Assembly (NCBI RefSeq): GCF_003443735.1
Contig: NZ_CP031969.1
Span: 2,046,001 to 2,110,000, forward strand
Direction: 5' to 3'
DNA: 64,000 bases
Source: Streptomyces sp. CC0208
GTDB lineage: Bacteria; Actinomycetota; Actinomycetes; Streptomycetales; Streptomycetaceae
Shown: in pieces, positions 1 through 8,416 of the stretch
Numbering within the stretch: position 1 is the first letter of the stretch
How the letters are laid out: each line of letters starts with the position of its first letter
The notes under the pieces: model-generated
Seen by the model: only the letters and a program-made list of their open reading frames with translations
Told to the model about the DNA's origin: nothing
Databases searched by the model: none
Translations under genes and position numbers: made by a program

Positions 1-178
1 AGTGGCCGAGGGCGTGCAGAACCACGTCCTGGCCCAGGTGCTGCGCCTCAGGTCGTACCCGTTCATCGACAAGAAGCTGGCGGAGGACCAACTGACCCTG
101 CACGCCTGGTACTACGAGGTGCACACGGGCGCGGTGCGCGTCCACCGCGCCGAGACCGACGCGTTCGAGGGTCTGTGA
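1..178 (+). CDS. beta-class carbonic anhydrase, C-terminal end (partial)
   Basis: Only the last 59 codons are present, read from base 2 to a TGA at 176-178. Beta carbonic anhydrases hydrate CO2 to bicarbonate at a zinc site. The visible part has the typical C-terminal pattern: a helix beginning VAEGVQNHVLAQVLRL, then a short acidic stretch and a strand with LHAWYYEVHTGAV, as in the LHGW-YDI-TG-V ending of the family. The zinc ligands lie outside the window. Its stop codon overlaps the start of the following SulP transporter, so the two are translationally coupled, which fits a shared role in bicarbonate supply. The family call rests on this C-terminal pattern and the context only. Confidence 0.75.
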   Translation, partial: VAEGVQNHVLAQVLRLRSYPFIDKKLAEDQLTLHAWYYEVHTGAVRVHRAETDAFEGL

Positions 179-1665
179 TCGCCATGATGACCAAATACCC
201 TCACCTGCGGCAGGACTTCGCCGCTTCCCTGGTCGTCTTCCTGGTCGCGCTCCCGCTCTGCGTGGGCGTGGCCGTCGCCTCCGGCGTCCCGGCCGAACTG
301 GGCCTCGTCACCGGCATAGTCGGCGGCATAATCACCGGTCTGATGCGGGGCAGCAGCCTCCAGGTCTCAGGACCCGCGGCCGGTCTGACCGTGCTCGTCT
401 TCGAAGCGGTGAGCGAGTTCGGGCTGCCCGCGCTCGGTGTCATCGTGCTGGCCGCCGGACTGATCCAGCTCGCCATGGGCGCCCTCAAGCTGGGGCGCTG
501 GTTCCGGGCGATATCCGTCTCGGTCGTCGAGGGCATGCTGGCCGGTATCGGTCTCGTGATCATCGCGGGCCAGCTCTACTCGGCGGCCGGTCTGAAGGCC
601 CCCGCCTCCGGACTGGACAAGATCCTCGGCCTGCCCGGCGCCGTCGTCGACGCGCTGGGAAGCACCACGGCGCTCGTCTCGCTCGCCGTCGGCGCGGGCA
701 CCATCGCGGTGCTGGTGCTGTGGAAGAAGCTGCCCAAGAAGGCGCAGACCGTGCCGGGCGCGCTCGCCGCGGTCCTGCTGGCCACCGTGGTCACCCAGGT
801 CTTCGGTCTGTCGATCGCCACCGTCGAGGTGAACGGCCTGCTGGCCTCCATCCAGCCGCCCGGTATGGACGCCTTCGGCGAACTGGCCAACCCGGCCATC
901 TTCGGCACGATCATCGCGTTCACGCTGATCGCCTCCGCCGAATCGCTGTTCAGCGCGGCCGCGGTGGACCGCCTGCACGACGGTCCGCGCACCGAGTACG
1001 ACAAGGAGCTCATGGCCCAGGGCGTGGGCAACACCGTGTGCGGCGCGCTCGGCGCCCTGCCCATGACCGCGGTCATCGTGCGCAGCTCCGCCAACGTCCA
1101 GGCGGGCGCGAAGACCAAGGCGTCCCGGGTCATGCACGGCGTGTGGCTGCTGCTGTTCGCGGCCCTGCTGCCCTCGGCGCTGGCCCTGATCCCACTGCCC
1201 GCGCTCGCCGGCATCCTGGTCCACGCCGGTTTCAAGCTGATCCCCTTCAAGGAGATCGTGTCGCTGTGGCGCGGCCACCGCGGTGAGGCGCTGATCCTGG
1301 TGGCCACGGCCGTCTCGATCGTCGCGGTGAACATGTTCGAGGGCGTGCTGATCGGTCTGGCCCTGTCGGTCGTCAAGACCGCCTGGGAGGCATCGCACCT
1401 CAAGCTGGAGATCGTCGACAAGGGCGCGGGCCCGATCCAGGCCCACCTGTCGGGCAACGCGACCTTCCTCAGGCTGCCGAAGATCCTCGACAGTCTGGAG
1501 TCGCTGCCCCAGGACCGGCCCGTGGAGCTGGACCTCTCCGGTCTGCACCACCTGGACCACGCCTGCCGTACGGCTCTGGAGAACTGGGCCGAGCGGCACA
1601 GCGCGGTCGGCACGGAACCGGTCCGGGTCACGGAACCGGAGCCGGCGAAGGCCACCGCCGCCTAG
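175..1665 (+). CDS. SulP-family anion transporter with STAS domain
   Basis: A 496-residue integral membrane protein with about ten to twelve hydrophobic segments from residue 15 to about 410, then a short cytoplasmic STAS domain (about 420-485) ending in Ala/Glu-rich residues. The N-terminal DFAASLVVFLVALPLCVGVA stretch is typical of SulP carriers, which exchange sulfate, bicarbonate or similar anions. The GTG start at 175 overlaps the carbonic anhydrase stop (GTGA); ATG codons at 184 and 187 are alternative starts. Coupling to a carbonic anhydrase makes bicarbonate the likely substrate, as in BicA-type and carbonic-anhydrase-linked SulP proteins, but the sequence alone does not separate bicarbonate from sulfate. 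A strong terminator hairpin follows immediately. Confidence 0.88.
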   Translation: MIAMMTKYPHLRQDFAASLVVFLVALPLCVGVAVASGVPAELGLVTGIVGGIITGLMRGSSLQVSGPAAGLTVLVFEAVSEFGLPALGVIVLAAGLIQLAMGALKLGRWFRAISVSVVEGMLAGIGLVIIAGQLYSAAGLKAPASGLDKILGLPGAVVDALGSTTALVSLAVGAGTIAVLVLWKKLPKKAQTVPGALAAVLLATVVTQVFGLSIATVEVNGLLASIQPPGMDAFGELANPAIFGTIIAFTLIASAESLFSAAAVDRLHDGPRTEYDKELMAQGVGNTVCGALGALPMTAVIVRSSANVQAGAKTKASRVMHGVWLLLFAALLPSALALIPLPALAGILVHAGFKLIPFKEIVSLWRGHRGEALILVATAVSIVAVNMFEGVLIGLALSVVKTAWEASHLKLEIVDKGAGPIQAHLSGNATFLRLPKILDSLESLPQDRPVELDLSGLHHLDHACRTALENWAERHSAVGTEPVRVTEPEPAKATAA

Positions 1666-1674
1666 CGCTCTCCC

Positions 1675-1710
1675 GCCCGGTCCGGGGCCTGTCGTGGCCC
1701 CGGGCCGGGC
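1675..1710 (+). terminator. intrinsic-type terminator after the SulP gene
   Basis: A 15-bp stem (one G-T pair) with a 6-nt loop lies 9 nt after the SulP stop codon. It has no U-run, as is usual for Streptomyces terminators. Confidence 0.7.
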
Positions 1711-1765
1711 ACCGGGCATATCGTTGCAGGAGCAGACATACAGACCTCTGGACGAGGAGGTCGGA

Positions 1766-2542
1766 ATGCTCCAGGAACTGTTGACGGCGGCCGTGGCGGC
1801 CGCGGCCGCCGGGACCGTCTACCTCGCGGCGGCGGCCAGGGTCGTCAAGCAGTACGAGCGCGGAGTGGTCTTCCGCCTCGGACGCCTCGCGGGCGAGGTG
1901 CGGGACCCCGGGTTCACGGCGATCGTGCCGTTCGTGGACCGGCTGCACAAGGTGAACATGCAGATCGTCACGATGCCGGTGCCGGCCCAGGAGGGCATCA
2001 CCCGGGACAACGTGACCGTGCGCGTGGACGCGGTGGTCTACTTCCGGGTCGTCGACGCGGCGAGCGCCCTCGTCAAGGTCGAGGACTACAAGTTCGCCGT
2101 CTCCCAGATGGCGCAGACCTCGCTGCGCTCGATCATCGGCAAGAGCGAGCTGGACGACCTGCTGTCCAACCGCGAGAAACTCAACGAGGGCCTGGAGCTG
2201 ATGATCGACAGCCCGGCCGTCGGCTGGGGCGTGCAGGTGGACCGCGTCGAGATCAAGGACGTGTCGCTGCCGGACACGATGAAGCGGTCGATGGCACGCC
2301 AGGCCGAGGCCGACCGTGAGCGGCGGGCCCGGGTCATCAACGCCGACGCCGAACTCCAGGCATCCAAGAAGCTCGCCGAAGCCGCCAAGGAGATGTCCGA
2401 GCAGCCCGCCGCACTGCAACTCAGGCTGCTGCAGACGGTCGTGGCGGTGGCCGCCGAGAAGAACTCGACACTCGTCCTGCCCTTCCCGGTGGAGCTGCTG
2501 CGCTTCCTGGAACGGGCGCAGGAACACCCGACCGGGACCTGA
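1766..2542 (+). CDS. slipin / SPFH (band 7) membrane protein
   Basis: A 258-residue SPFH-domain protein. One N-terminal membrane segment (about residues 5-25, Ala/Val rich) is followed by the slipin signature VVKQYERGVVFRLGR and RDPGFTAIVPFVDRLHKV, then a charged coiled region (RQAEADRERRARVINADAE). Slipins form membrane-anchored oligomers that organise membrane microdomains or partner proteases. No NfeD-type serine protease partner is adjacent. The start at 1766 was chosen because GAGGAGG sits 6 nt upstream; the frame is open further upstream but without a ribosome site. It is probably monocistronic, with terminator-like hairpins on both sides. Confidence 0.87.
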   Translation: MLQELLTAAVAAAAAGTVYLAAAARVVKQYERGVVFRLGRLAGEVRDPGFTAIVPFVDRLHKVNMQIVTMPVPAQEGITRDNVTVRVDAVVYFRVVDAASALVKVEDYKFAVSQMAQTSLRSIIGKSELDDLLSNREKLNEGLELMIDSPAVGWGVQVDRVEIKDVSLPDTMKRSMARQAEADRERRARVINADAELQASKKLAEAAKEMSEQPAALQLRLLQTVVAVAAEKNSTLVLPFPVELLRFLERAQEHPTGT

Positions 2543-2548
2543 CGGGCC

Positions 2549-2573
2549 GGGACACGCTACGCGCGTGGTTCCC
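2549..2573 (+). terminator. hairpin after the slipin gene
   Basis: An imperfect stem-loop (GGGA/TCCC plus CACGC/GCGTG with a small bulge) begins 7 nt after the slipin stop codon. It is probably its terminator. Confidence 0.5.
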
Positions 2574-2642
2574 GCGGGCCGACCCAGGTGATAGACACAG
2601 CGACGTCACAGTCCTGTCCGCCAGCAGGAAGGTTGCTTCGCC

Positions 2643-4025
2643 ATGTCTCTGTCCGGTTCTCCGGCGACACGACGTCAGGTCCTGGCCCGTTCCGGCGCCT
2701 TGGGCGCGGGTATCGCCTTCACCGGCGCCCTCTCCGAACTCTTCGCCGGCACCGCCGCCGCCCAGTCCCTCGGACACCACGGCTACGGCCCCCTCGTCCC
2801 CGACCCGAAGGGCCTGCTGGACCTGCCGAAAGGTTTCCGTTACAAGGTCCTCTCCCGCGAGGGAGACCAGCTCCGCTCCGGTGAGGGCAAGGTCCCCTCG
2901 AACCACGACGGCATGACCGCTCTGCCCGGCAGACACGGTCGCGTCCACCTGGTCCGCAACCACGAGAACCGCCCCACCGCGGCCATCGCCGTCCCCACCG
3001 TCGACGGTCTTACCTACGACCCGGCGGGCAAGGGCGGCTGTACGGCCCTCACGCTGGACTCCCGCAACAACGTGCTGTCGGAGCGGGTCGCCATCGCCGG
3101 CACCGCCGTCAACTGCGCGGGCGGGCCCACGCCTTGGGGCACCTGGCTCACCTGCGAGGAGACCGAGGACAAGGCCGGCACCAACGGCTACACCAAGGAC
3201 CACGGCTTCATCTTCGAGGTCGATCCGACGGACCCGCACCGCAGTGGCGCGGTCCCGCTGACCGCGATGGGCCGCTTCCAGCACGAGGCCATCGCGATCG
3301 ACCCGAAACGCGGCATCGTCTACGAGACCGAGGACGCCTTCCTCAAGCCCTTCGGCCTCTTCTACCGCTTCCTGCCCCACAAGCCCGAGGGTGGCCTCGG
3401 TTCACTGCGCGCGGGCGGCCGGCTCCAGGCGATGCGGGTGCCCGGCGTACCGGACCTGTCCGCGATCCAGGAGACCGGCGCCTGCTTCGAGGGCATCGAA
3501 TGGGTCGACGTACCGGACCCGCTGGCCACCGAAACCCCCGTCCGGCTCCAGGACTTCGGCCCCAAGGGCATCACCCACGCCCAGAAGCTGGAGGGCTGCT
3601 ACTGGGGCGGGACGTCCGTCTACTTCGTCTCGTCGTTCGCGCACAGCGCCGACGGTTCGGCCGCCGACCACTTCGGGCAGATCTGGCGCTACGACCCCTC
3701 GGCGCGCCGCCTCACCCTGGTGATCGTCTTCGGTCCAGACACCGATGTGCAGCTGCCCGGCGAGTCCCCGGACAACATCTGCCTCGCGCCCAGCGGTGGC
3801 CTGATGGTGTGCGAGGACGGCAGCGGCGCCCAGCACGTCTTCGGTGTGACCCGGCACGGCGAGGTCTACGCGATGGCCCGCGGCCGGCAGAACATCGGCA
3901 CGCCCGAGGCACCGGAATGGGGCGAGTTCGCCGGCGTCACCTTCTCCCCCGACGGGCAGACGATGTACGTCAACTGCTACACGCCCGGGACGACCTTCGC
4001 GGTGACGGGGCCCTGGCGCAAATAG
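2643..4025 (+). CDS. PhoX-family (DUF839) secreted protein with Tat signal
   Basis: 460 residues. The N-terminus has a twin-arginine signal (TRRQVLARSGALG at about 10-22, then a hydrophobic stretch and an A-A-A cleavage region), so export is by the Tat system. The mature part matches PhoX/DUF839 proteins, calcium- and iron-dependent alkaline phosphatases: VRNHENRPTA, CAGGPTPWGTWLTCEE, GRFQHEAIAIDP and CLAPSGGLMVCEDG are typical blocks of the six-bladed propeller. PhoX enzymes release phosphate from organic esters outside the cell. The neighbouring polyphosphate kinase (79 bp downstream) supports a link to phosphate, but no clear PHO box was seen upstream. Some family members are longer (600-700 aa), so the phosphatase activity itself is inferred. 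Confidence 0.83.
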   Translation: MSLSGSPATRRQVLARSGALGAGIAFTGALSELFAGTAAAQSLGHHGYGPLVPDPKGLLDLPKGFRYKVLSREGDQLRSGEGKVPSNHDGMTALPGRHGRVHLVRNHENRPTAAIAVPTVDGLTYDPAGKGGCTALTLDSRNNVLSERVAIAGTAVNCAGGPTPWGTWLTCEETEDKAGTNGYTKDHGFIFEVDPTDPHRSGAVPLTAMGRFQHEAIAIDPKRGIVYETEDAFLKPFGLFYRFLPHKPEGGLGSLRAGGRLQAMRVPGVPDLSAIQETGACFEGIEWVDVPDPLATETPVRLQDFGPKGITHAQKLEGCYWGGTSVYFVSSFAHSADGSAADHFGQIWRYDPSARRLTLVIVFGPDTDVQLPGESPDNICLAPSGGLMVCEDGSGAQHVFGVTRHGEVYAMARGRQNIGTPEAPEWGEFAGVTFSPDGQTMYVNCYTPGTTFAVTGPWRK

Positions 4026-4104
4026 CCGCCTGAACGACGGCCGGCGCGCCCCTGTCCCCCGGCGCAGGATCGAGGGGCCGGCCCCGGACCGGAAGGGGTG
4101 CCCC

Positions 4105-5001
4105 ATGTCGAAGAAGGGCTCGAAGGCCCGCGAGGCGAAGAAGGGCGCGCAGGGCGGGGACGGCCTCGCCCTGCGCGAGCTGCTGCGCGTACCGGGCGGC
4201 AAGCCGGTGGACCTGGCCGCCCACGACGCGCGGGAGACCCCGGCCGGCCCCCGTGACAAGCGGGCCGGCCGGGCCGCGATGACCGAGCTGTCCGACCCGC
4301 TCGCCGACCTCCAGGAACGTTTGTGGGCGGCGAGCTCGGCGGGCGACCGGCGCCGGGTCCTGCTGGTGCTGCAGGGCATGGACACCAGCGGCAAGGGCGG
4401 CACGGTCAAGCACGTCATCGGCCTGTTCAACCCGTCCGGCTGCCGTGTCCACGCCTTCAAGGCCCCCACGCCGAAGGAACTCACGCACCCCTTCCTCTGG
4501 CGCATCAAGAAGGCCCTGCCGCAAGCCGGCGAGCTGGGCATCTTCGACCGCTCGCACTACGAGGACGTCCTCATCGCCCGCGTCCGCTCCCTCGCCGCGC
4601 CCGCGGAGATCGAGCGCCGCTACGACGAGATCAACCGCTTCGAGAAGGCCCTCACCGACGACGGCGTCACCGTCGTCAAGTGCTTCCTGCACATCTCGTA
4701 CGGCGAACAGCGCGACCGCCTCCTCAAGCGCCTGGACCGCCCGGACAAGCACTGGAAGTTCAACGTCGCCGACATCGACGAGCGCGCCCTGTGGCCCGCC
4801 TACCAGCAGGCGTACGAGCTGGCCCTGGAGCGCTGCTCGACCCCGTACGCCCCCTGGTACCTGGTCCCCGCCGACCGCAAGTGGTACCGGAACTGGGCGG
4901 TCAGCCGGCTCCTCCTGGAGCACCTGTCGGAGCTGGACCCGCGCTACCCGGAGGCGGACTTCGACGTGGAGGAGGCCCGCCGACGGCTGCTGGAACAGTG
5001 A
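4105..5001 (+). CDS. ppk2: polyphosphate kinase 2 family protein
   Basis: 298 residues, the usual length for a single-domain PPK2. The enzymes move phosphate between polyphosphate and nucleotides. A basic N-terminal extension precedes the core. The Walker A region reads LQGMDTSGKGGTVKHVIG (about residues 89-106), the Walker B-like block FDRSHYEDVL follows, and the lid region has KRLDRPDKHWKF. These match the polyphosphate:nucleotide phosphotransferase subgroup. Which nucleotide (AMP, ADP or NDP) is used cannot be told by eye. The start has AAGGGG upstream. It is followed after 21 nt by the FAD/Rieske gene, so the two may be cotranscribed. Confidence 0.92.
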   Translation: MSKKGSKAREAKKGAQGGDGLALRELLRVPGGKPVDLAAHDARETPAGPRDKRAGRAAMTELSDPLADLQERLWAASSAGDRRRVLLVLQGMDTSGKGGTVKHVIGLFNPSGCRVHAFKAPTPKELTHPFLWRIKKALPQAGELGIFDRSHYEDVLIARVRSLAAPAEIERRYDEINRFEKALTDDGVTVVKCFLHISYGEQRDRLLKRLDRPDKHWKFNVADIDERALWPAYQQAYELALERCSTPYAPWYLVPADRKWYRNWAVSRLLLEHLSELDPRYPEADFDVEEARRRLLEQ

Positions 5002-5022
5002 ATCCCGGGGTACTCGGGGCGC

Positions 5023-6540
5023 ATGACCGAGAACCGGCATGTCAAGGGCTCGTACTGGCTGGAGACGGCACCCGGCGGACCCCGGCCGCCGCTGACCGAG
5101 GACCTCGACGTCGACGTGGCCGTCATCGGCGCCGGCATCGCCGGGCTGAGCACGGCGTGGGAGCTGACGCGGGCCGGCCGGCGGGTGGCGGTCCTGGAGG
5201 CCGGGCAGGTGGCCGCCGGCGTCACCGGGCACACCACGGCCAAGCTGACCGCCCTGCACACCCTGATCTACGACAAGCTGCGCCGCACCCGCGGCCCCGA
5301 GGGCGCCCGGCTGTACGCCCGCTCGCAGAGCGAGGCGATCGAGCGGGCCGCCGAGATCGCGGAAGAGCTGGGCGTCGACTGCGACTGGGAGCAGCGCAGC
5401 GCCTACACCTACGTCCATGACGAGAGCCGGGTCGAGGAGCTGCGGGCCGAGGCGGCGGCCGCCCGGGAGGCGGGACTGCCGGCGTCGTTCGTGACGGAGA
5501 CCGGGCTGCCGTTCCCGGTGGCGGGCGCGGTGCGGGTGACCGGGCAGGCGCAGTTCCATCCGCGCAAGTACCTGCTGGCCCTGGCCGAGGACCTGGTCGC
5601 CTCCGGTGCGGCCGTGCACGAGCACACCGCGGTCCTCGGGCTCGACGAGGGCGAGCCGTGCCGGCTGTCGACCGACACCCGGGCCACGGTGACGGCCCGG
5701 GACGTGGTGGTCGCCACCCACTACCCGATCTTCGACCGGGCCCTGCTGTTCGCCCGGCTCTCCCCGCGCCGCGAGCTGGTCGTCGCCGGGACGATCGAGC
5801 GGGAGCGGGACCCGGACGGCATGTACATCACGCCGGACGAGGGCACCCGCTCGGTCCGCACGGCCCCCTGGGACGCCGACCGGCGGCTGCTCATCGTCAC
5901 CGGCGAGCACTTCACCCCCGGCACGGGCGACACCCGGGCCCGGTTCGACGACCTCTCGGCCTGGGCCACTCGGAACTTCCCGGGCGTCGAGCTCAGCCAC
6001 GCCTGGGCCACCCAGGACAACGACCCCACCGACACCGTGCCGCTCGTAGGCCCGCTGCACCCGGGGGCCCGGCACGCCTATGTCGCCACCGGCTTCGGCG
6101 GCTGGGGCATGAGCGGCGGCATCATGGCGGGCCGCCTGCTCGCGGCCCAGATCACCGGCGAGGAGTGCGCGTGGAGCGAGCTGTACGACCCGCGCCGCCT
6201 GCGCTCGACGGTCCGCGAGGCCCCGACCTTCCTCAAGACCCAGGGAAAGGTGGCCCGCCACTTCGTCGGGGACCGGCTGCGCCCGGCACCCCCGCTGGAG
6301 TCCCTCCCGCCGGGCGAGGGCGCGGTGGTCCGGGTGAACGGCGACCGCCTCGCGGTCTACCGCGACGACGACGGCGACCTCCACGCCGTCTCCCCCCGCT
6401 GCACCCACCTGGGATGCCTGGTCTCCTTCAACGGCGCCGAGGACGCCTGGGAGTGCCCGTGCCACGGCTCCCGCTTCGCCACGGACGGCAAGGTGATCCA
6501 GGGGCCGGCGACCAAGCCGCTGGAGCAGCGGGACATCTGA
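5023..6540 (+). CDS. FAD-dependent oxidoreductase with C-terminal Rieske domain
   Basis: 505 residues with two modules. Residues about 28-400 form a DAO-type FAD domain with the dinucleotide motif [19 protein letters not shown] and the flavin-contact region ATGFGGWGMSGGIMAG. Residues about 415-505 form a Rieske [2Fe-2S] domain with ligands C460/H462 (CTHLGC) and C478/H481 (CPCHG). Such fusions occur in many actinomycetes and bacilli. They resemble glycine-oxidase or sarcosine-oxidase-like enzymes, but the substrate is unknown. No signal peptide is present, so it is cytosolic. It follows ppk2 by 21 nt with no terminator. The fusion is certain from the sequence; the reaction is not. Confidence 0.9.
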   Translation: MTENRHVKGSYWLETAPGGPRPPLTEDLDVDVAVIGAGIAGLSTAWELTRAGRRVAVLEAGQVAAGVTGHTTAKLTALHTLIYDKLRRTRGPEGARLYARSQSEAIERAAEIAEELGVDCDWEQRSAYTYVHDESRVEELRAEAAAAREAGLPASFVTETGLPFPVAGAVRVTGQAQFHPRKYLLALAEDLVASGAAVHEHTAVLGLDEGEPCRLSTDTRATVTARDVVVATHYPIFDRALLFARLSPRRELVVAGTIERERDPDGMYITPDEGTRSVRTAPWDADRRLLIVTGEHFTPGTGDTRARFDDLSAWATRNFPGVELSHAWATQDNDPTDTVPLVGPLHPGARHAYVATGFGGWGMSGGIMAGRLLAAQITGEECAWSELYDPRRLRSTVREAPTFLKTQGKVARHFVGDRLRPAPPLESLPPGEGAVVRVNGDRLAVYRDDDGDLHAVSPRCTHLGCLVSFNGAEDAWECPCHGSRFATDGKVIQGPATKPLEQRDI

Positions 6541-6597
6541 GCGGGTGATGTCACGGCCGGGGTGACCGGCGAAGAGGACAGTTCGCCATATTTTCAT

Positions 6598-7458
6598 ATG
6601 GTGATCACTCTCGTACGACGCGTCACCGCCGCCTGTCTCCTCGGCGCCGCCCTCTCGGCCTGCGCCGCCACTCCCCACCAGGCCCCCCGGGTGACCCGCC
6701 CGGCTCCCTCCACGGCCTCCGCTCCCTCCACGGCCTCCGCTCCCTCCACGACCTCCGCGCCCCCCACGCTCGCCCCCGGCCCCGGGGGTCTGACCCCCGT
6801 CTTCAAGCACGGCTCCCGTGCCCGCGGCAGGACGGTCGCGCTCACCTTCGACGCCGACATGACCGCGGGCCAGGGGGCCCGGGCGGCGGCCGGCGAGCAC
6901 TTCGACAATCCCGGGCTGATCGCGGCGCTGCGCGCCCTGAAGGTGCCGGCCACCGTGTTCATGACCGGGCGGTGGGCCGAGGAGTATCCGGACCAGGCCC
7001 GTTCTCTCGGGCGGGACCCGCTCTTCGAGATCGCCAATCACTCCTACAGCCACTACGCCTTCACCGACGACTGCTATGGGCTGCCGACGGTCTCCGGCGA
7101 CCGGATGCGGGCGGACGTGGAGCGGGCGTACGCGGCGTTCCGTAAAGCGGGGGTGCCGGACGCGAGGCCGTACTTCCGCTTCCCCGGCGGGTGTTACGAC
7201 CGGCGGGCGCTGAAGGCGCTGACCCCGGTCGGCGTGACCGCCGTGCAGTGGGACGTGGTGAGCGGGGACGCGTTCGCGACGGACGCTCAGGCCGTGTCCC
7301 GGCAGGTGCTGGAAGGCGTGCGTCCGGGGTCGGTCGTGGTCATGCACTGCACGCGCAGTGCCGCGCCGACGACGGAGCGGGTGGTGCGGACGGTGGTGCC
7401 CGAGCTGCGGGCGCGGGGGTTCCGGTTCGTGAAGGTGTCCGCGCTGATCGGGTCCTAG
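6598..7458 (+). CDS. lipoprotein polysaccharide deacetylase (NodB homology domain)
   Basis: 286 residues from ATG 6598; a GTG at 6562 would add 12. The N-terminus is a lipoprotein signal with lipobox LSAC (Cys22), then a Pro/Ser/Thr linker made of three copies of an 18-nt repeat (about 6712-6765). The catalytic domain has the NodB motifs: TFDAD (D85, D87), HSYSH (H148, H152) as the metal triad, RFPGG, and VVMHCT near the end. CE4 enzymes remove N- or O-acetyl groups from peptidoglycan or other polysaccharides. The protein would be anchored outside the membrane. The last motif has Met-His in place of the common Leu-His. The substrate is not predictable. Confidence 0.87.
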   Translation: MVITLVRRVTAACLLGAALSACAATPHQAPRVTRPAPSTASAPSTASAPSTTSAPPTLAPGPGGLTPVFKHGSRARGRTVALTFDADMTAGQGARAAAGEHFDNPGLIAALRALKVPATVFMTGRWAEEYPDQARSLGRDPLFEIANHSYSHYAFTDDCYGLPTVSGDRMRADVERAYAAFRKAGVPDARPYFRFPGGCYDRRALKALTPVGVTAVQWDVVSGDAFATDAQAVSRQVLEGVRPGSVVVMHCTRSAAPTTERVVRTVVPELRARGFRFVKVSALIGS

Positions 7459-7467
7459 GCTGGAGGG

Positions 7468-7683
7468 ATGAGCGAAGACCACTGCACGATCGGAGACGTG
7501 CCGAAGCCGCCGGTCGCCGAGGGGCCGCCGTACGCGATGGGGGTCCCCCCGCTCGAGCGAAGCCGAGAGTGGGGGAGCGTGCTGTGCCGGAAGCCGACCG
7601 AGTATCCGGAGTCGTTCAAGGGGATCACTCTGTGCCCGGTGTGCGAGTGGCAGGAGGCACAGCGGACGGCTTGTTCGGGGTGA
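7468..7683 (+). CDS. small CxxC protein disrupted in frame by a dispersed repeat
   Basis: 71 residues, starting 9 nt after the deacetylase stop. The N-terminal part (MSEDHCTIGDVPKPPVAEG) and C-terminal part (CRKPTEYPESFKGITLCPVC) look like a conserved small actinomycete protein of unknown function with Cys residues that could bind zinc. About 14 residues in the middle (MGVPPLERSREWGS, about 24-37) are encoded by a repeat found in many Streptomyces genomes (7537-7576), inserted without breaking the frame. From memory, relatives lack this insert. Whether the protein still folds is unknown. Confidence 0.6.
   Translation: MSEDHCTIGDVPKPPVAEGPPYAMGVPPLERSREWGSVLCRKPTEYPESFKGITLCPVCEWQEAQRTACSG
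7537..7576. repeat. dispersed Streptomyces palindromic repeat (REP-like)
   Basis: About 40 bp with GGGGGTCCCCCC at the left, CTCGAGCGAAGCCGAGAG in the middle and TGGGGGAG at the right. It can fold as CCCCC/GGGGG around a CTCGAGCGAAGCCGAG stem. This sequence is familiar as a repeat scattered in Streptomyces intergenic DNA. Here it lies inside a coding region. Confidence 0.65.
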
Positions 7684-7693
7684 CCTTAGGGTT

Positions 7694-8416
7694 GTGCGGG
7701 TGAGCCACGATGTGACGCCCTCGACCGACAGCCCCTTCCGTTCCGAGCCGACCGCACGCGACCAGGCACCCCAGTTCGTGCTGCCCCTGGTCGTCCGCAT
7801 CGAGAAGGCCGCTCCGCCCGCTCGTACAGACGCCCTCGAGACCGCCGCCCGCGCTGTTCTCGTCCTGCTCGCCGACGAGCGCTCGGCCGGCGACGGGGAG
7901 TGGGCCGAGGTGGTGCGGGACTGGCAGGACGCCCGGATCCGCAAGGTCGTACGGCGGGCCCGGGGGGCCGAGTGGCGGCGGGCCGAGGCCTTGCCCGGGA
8001 TCACCGTGACGGGGAAGTCGGCCGAGGTGCGGGTGTTTCCGCCCGTGCCGCTCGACGGATGGCCCAAGGAGCTGGCCAGGCTCCAGGTCTCCGGTACCGA
8101 TCTGGACGATCCCGAGCCGCCCGCGGCGGCGGACCCGGCGGCCCCCGTGCTGTGGCTCAGCCCGGACCTCGACATGTCGGCCGGCAAGGCGATGGCCCAG
8201 GCCGGTCACGGCGCCCAACTGGCCTGGTGGGAGCTGTCGGCCGAAGAACGGGCCGCCTGGCGGGACGCCGGCTTCCCACTCGCCGTACGGACTGCGGCTC
8301 CCGGTCGCTGGGCCGAACTCACCACCAGCGGGCTGCCGTTGGTCCGGGACGCCGGTTTCACCGAGATCGCGCCCGGCTCCTGCACGGTCGTCGCGGACCA
8401 TCCGGCACTCCGGTGA
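7694..8416 (+). CDS. peptidyl-tRNA hydrolase, PTH2 family
   Basis: 240 residues. The C-terminal half carries the PTH2 core: SPDLDMSAGKAMAQAGHGAQLAWW (about 154-178) matches the DL-M--GK-A-Q--HA pattern around the catalytic residues, and FTEIAPGSCTVVAD is the closing strand. PTH2 enzymes free stalled peptides from tRNA. The N-terminal half is an actinomycete extension with no recognised domain. Streptomyces also have the bacterial Pth, so this would be a second enzyme. GTG codons at 7694 and 7700 are both possible starts. The stop overlaps the start of the TetR gene (GTGA). Confidence 0.8.
   Translation: MRVSHDVTPSTDSPFRSEPTARDQAPQFVLPLVVRIEKAAPPARTDALETAARAVLVLLADERSAGDGEWAEVVRDWQDARIRKVVRRARGAEWRRAEALPGITVTGKSAEVRVFPPVPLDGWPKELARLQVSGTDLDDPEPPAAADPAAPVLWLSPDLDMSAGKAMAQAGHGAQLAWWELSAEERAAWRDAGFPLAVRTAAPGRWAELTTSGLPLVRDAGFTEIAPGSCTVVADHPALR

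Noticed and set aside
6712..6765. Three 18-nt repeats as a CRISPR-like or regulatory repeat
   Set aside because: They are in frame and encode a Ser/Thr/Ala/Pro linker after the lipobox; there are no spacers.
3970..8187. Very long open frame on the minus strand (about 1400 codons)
   Set aside because: It runs antisense across five well-supported genes, with Arg/Pro/Gly/His-rich composition and no domain. This is an effect of high G+C in the third codon position.
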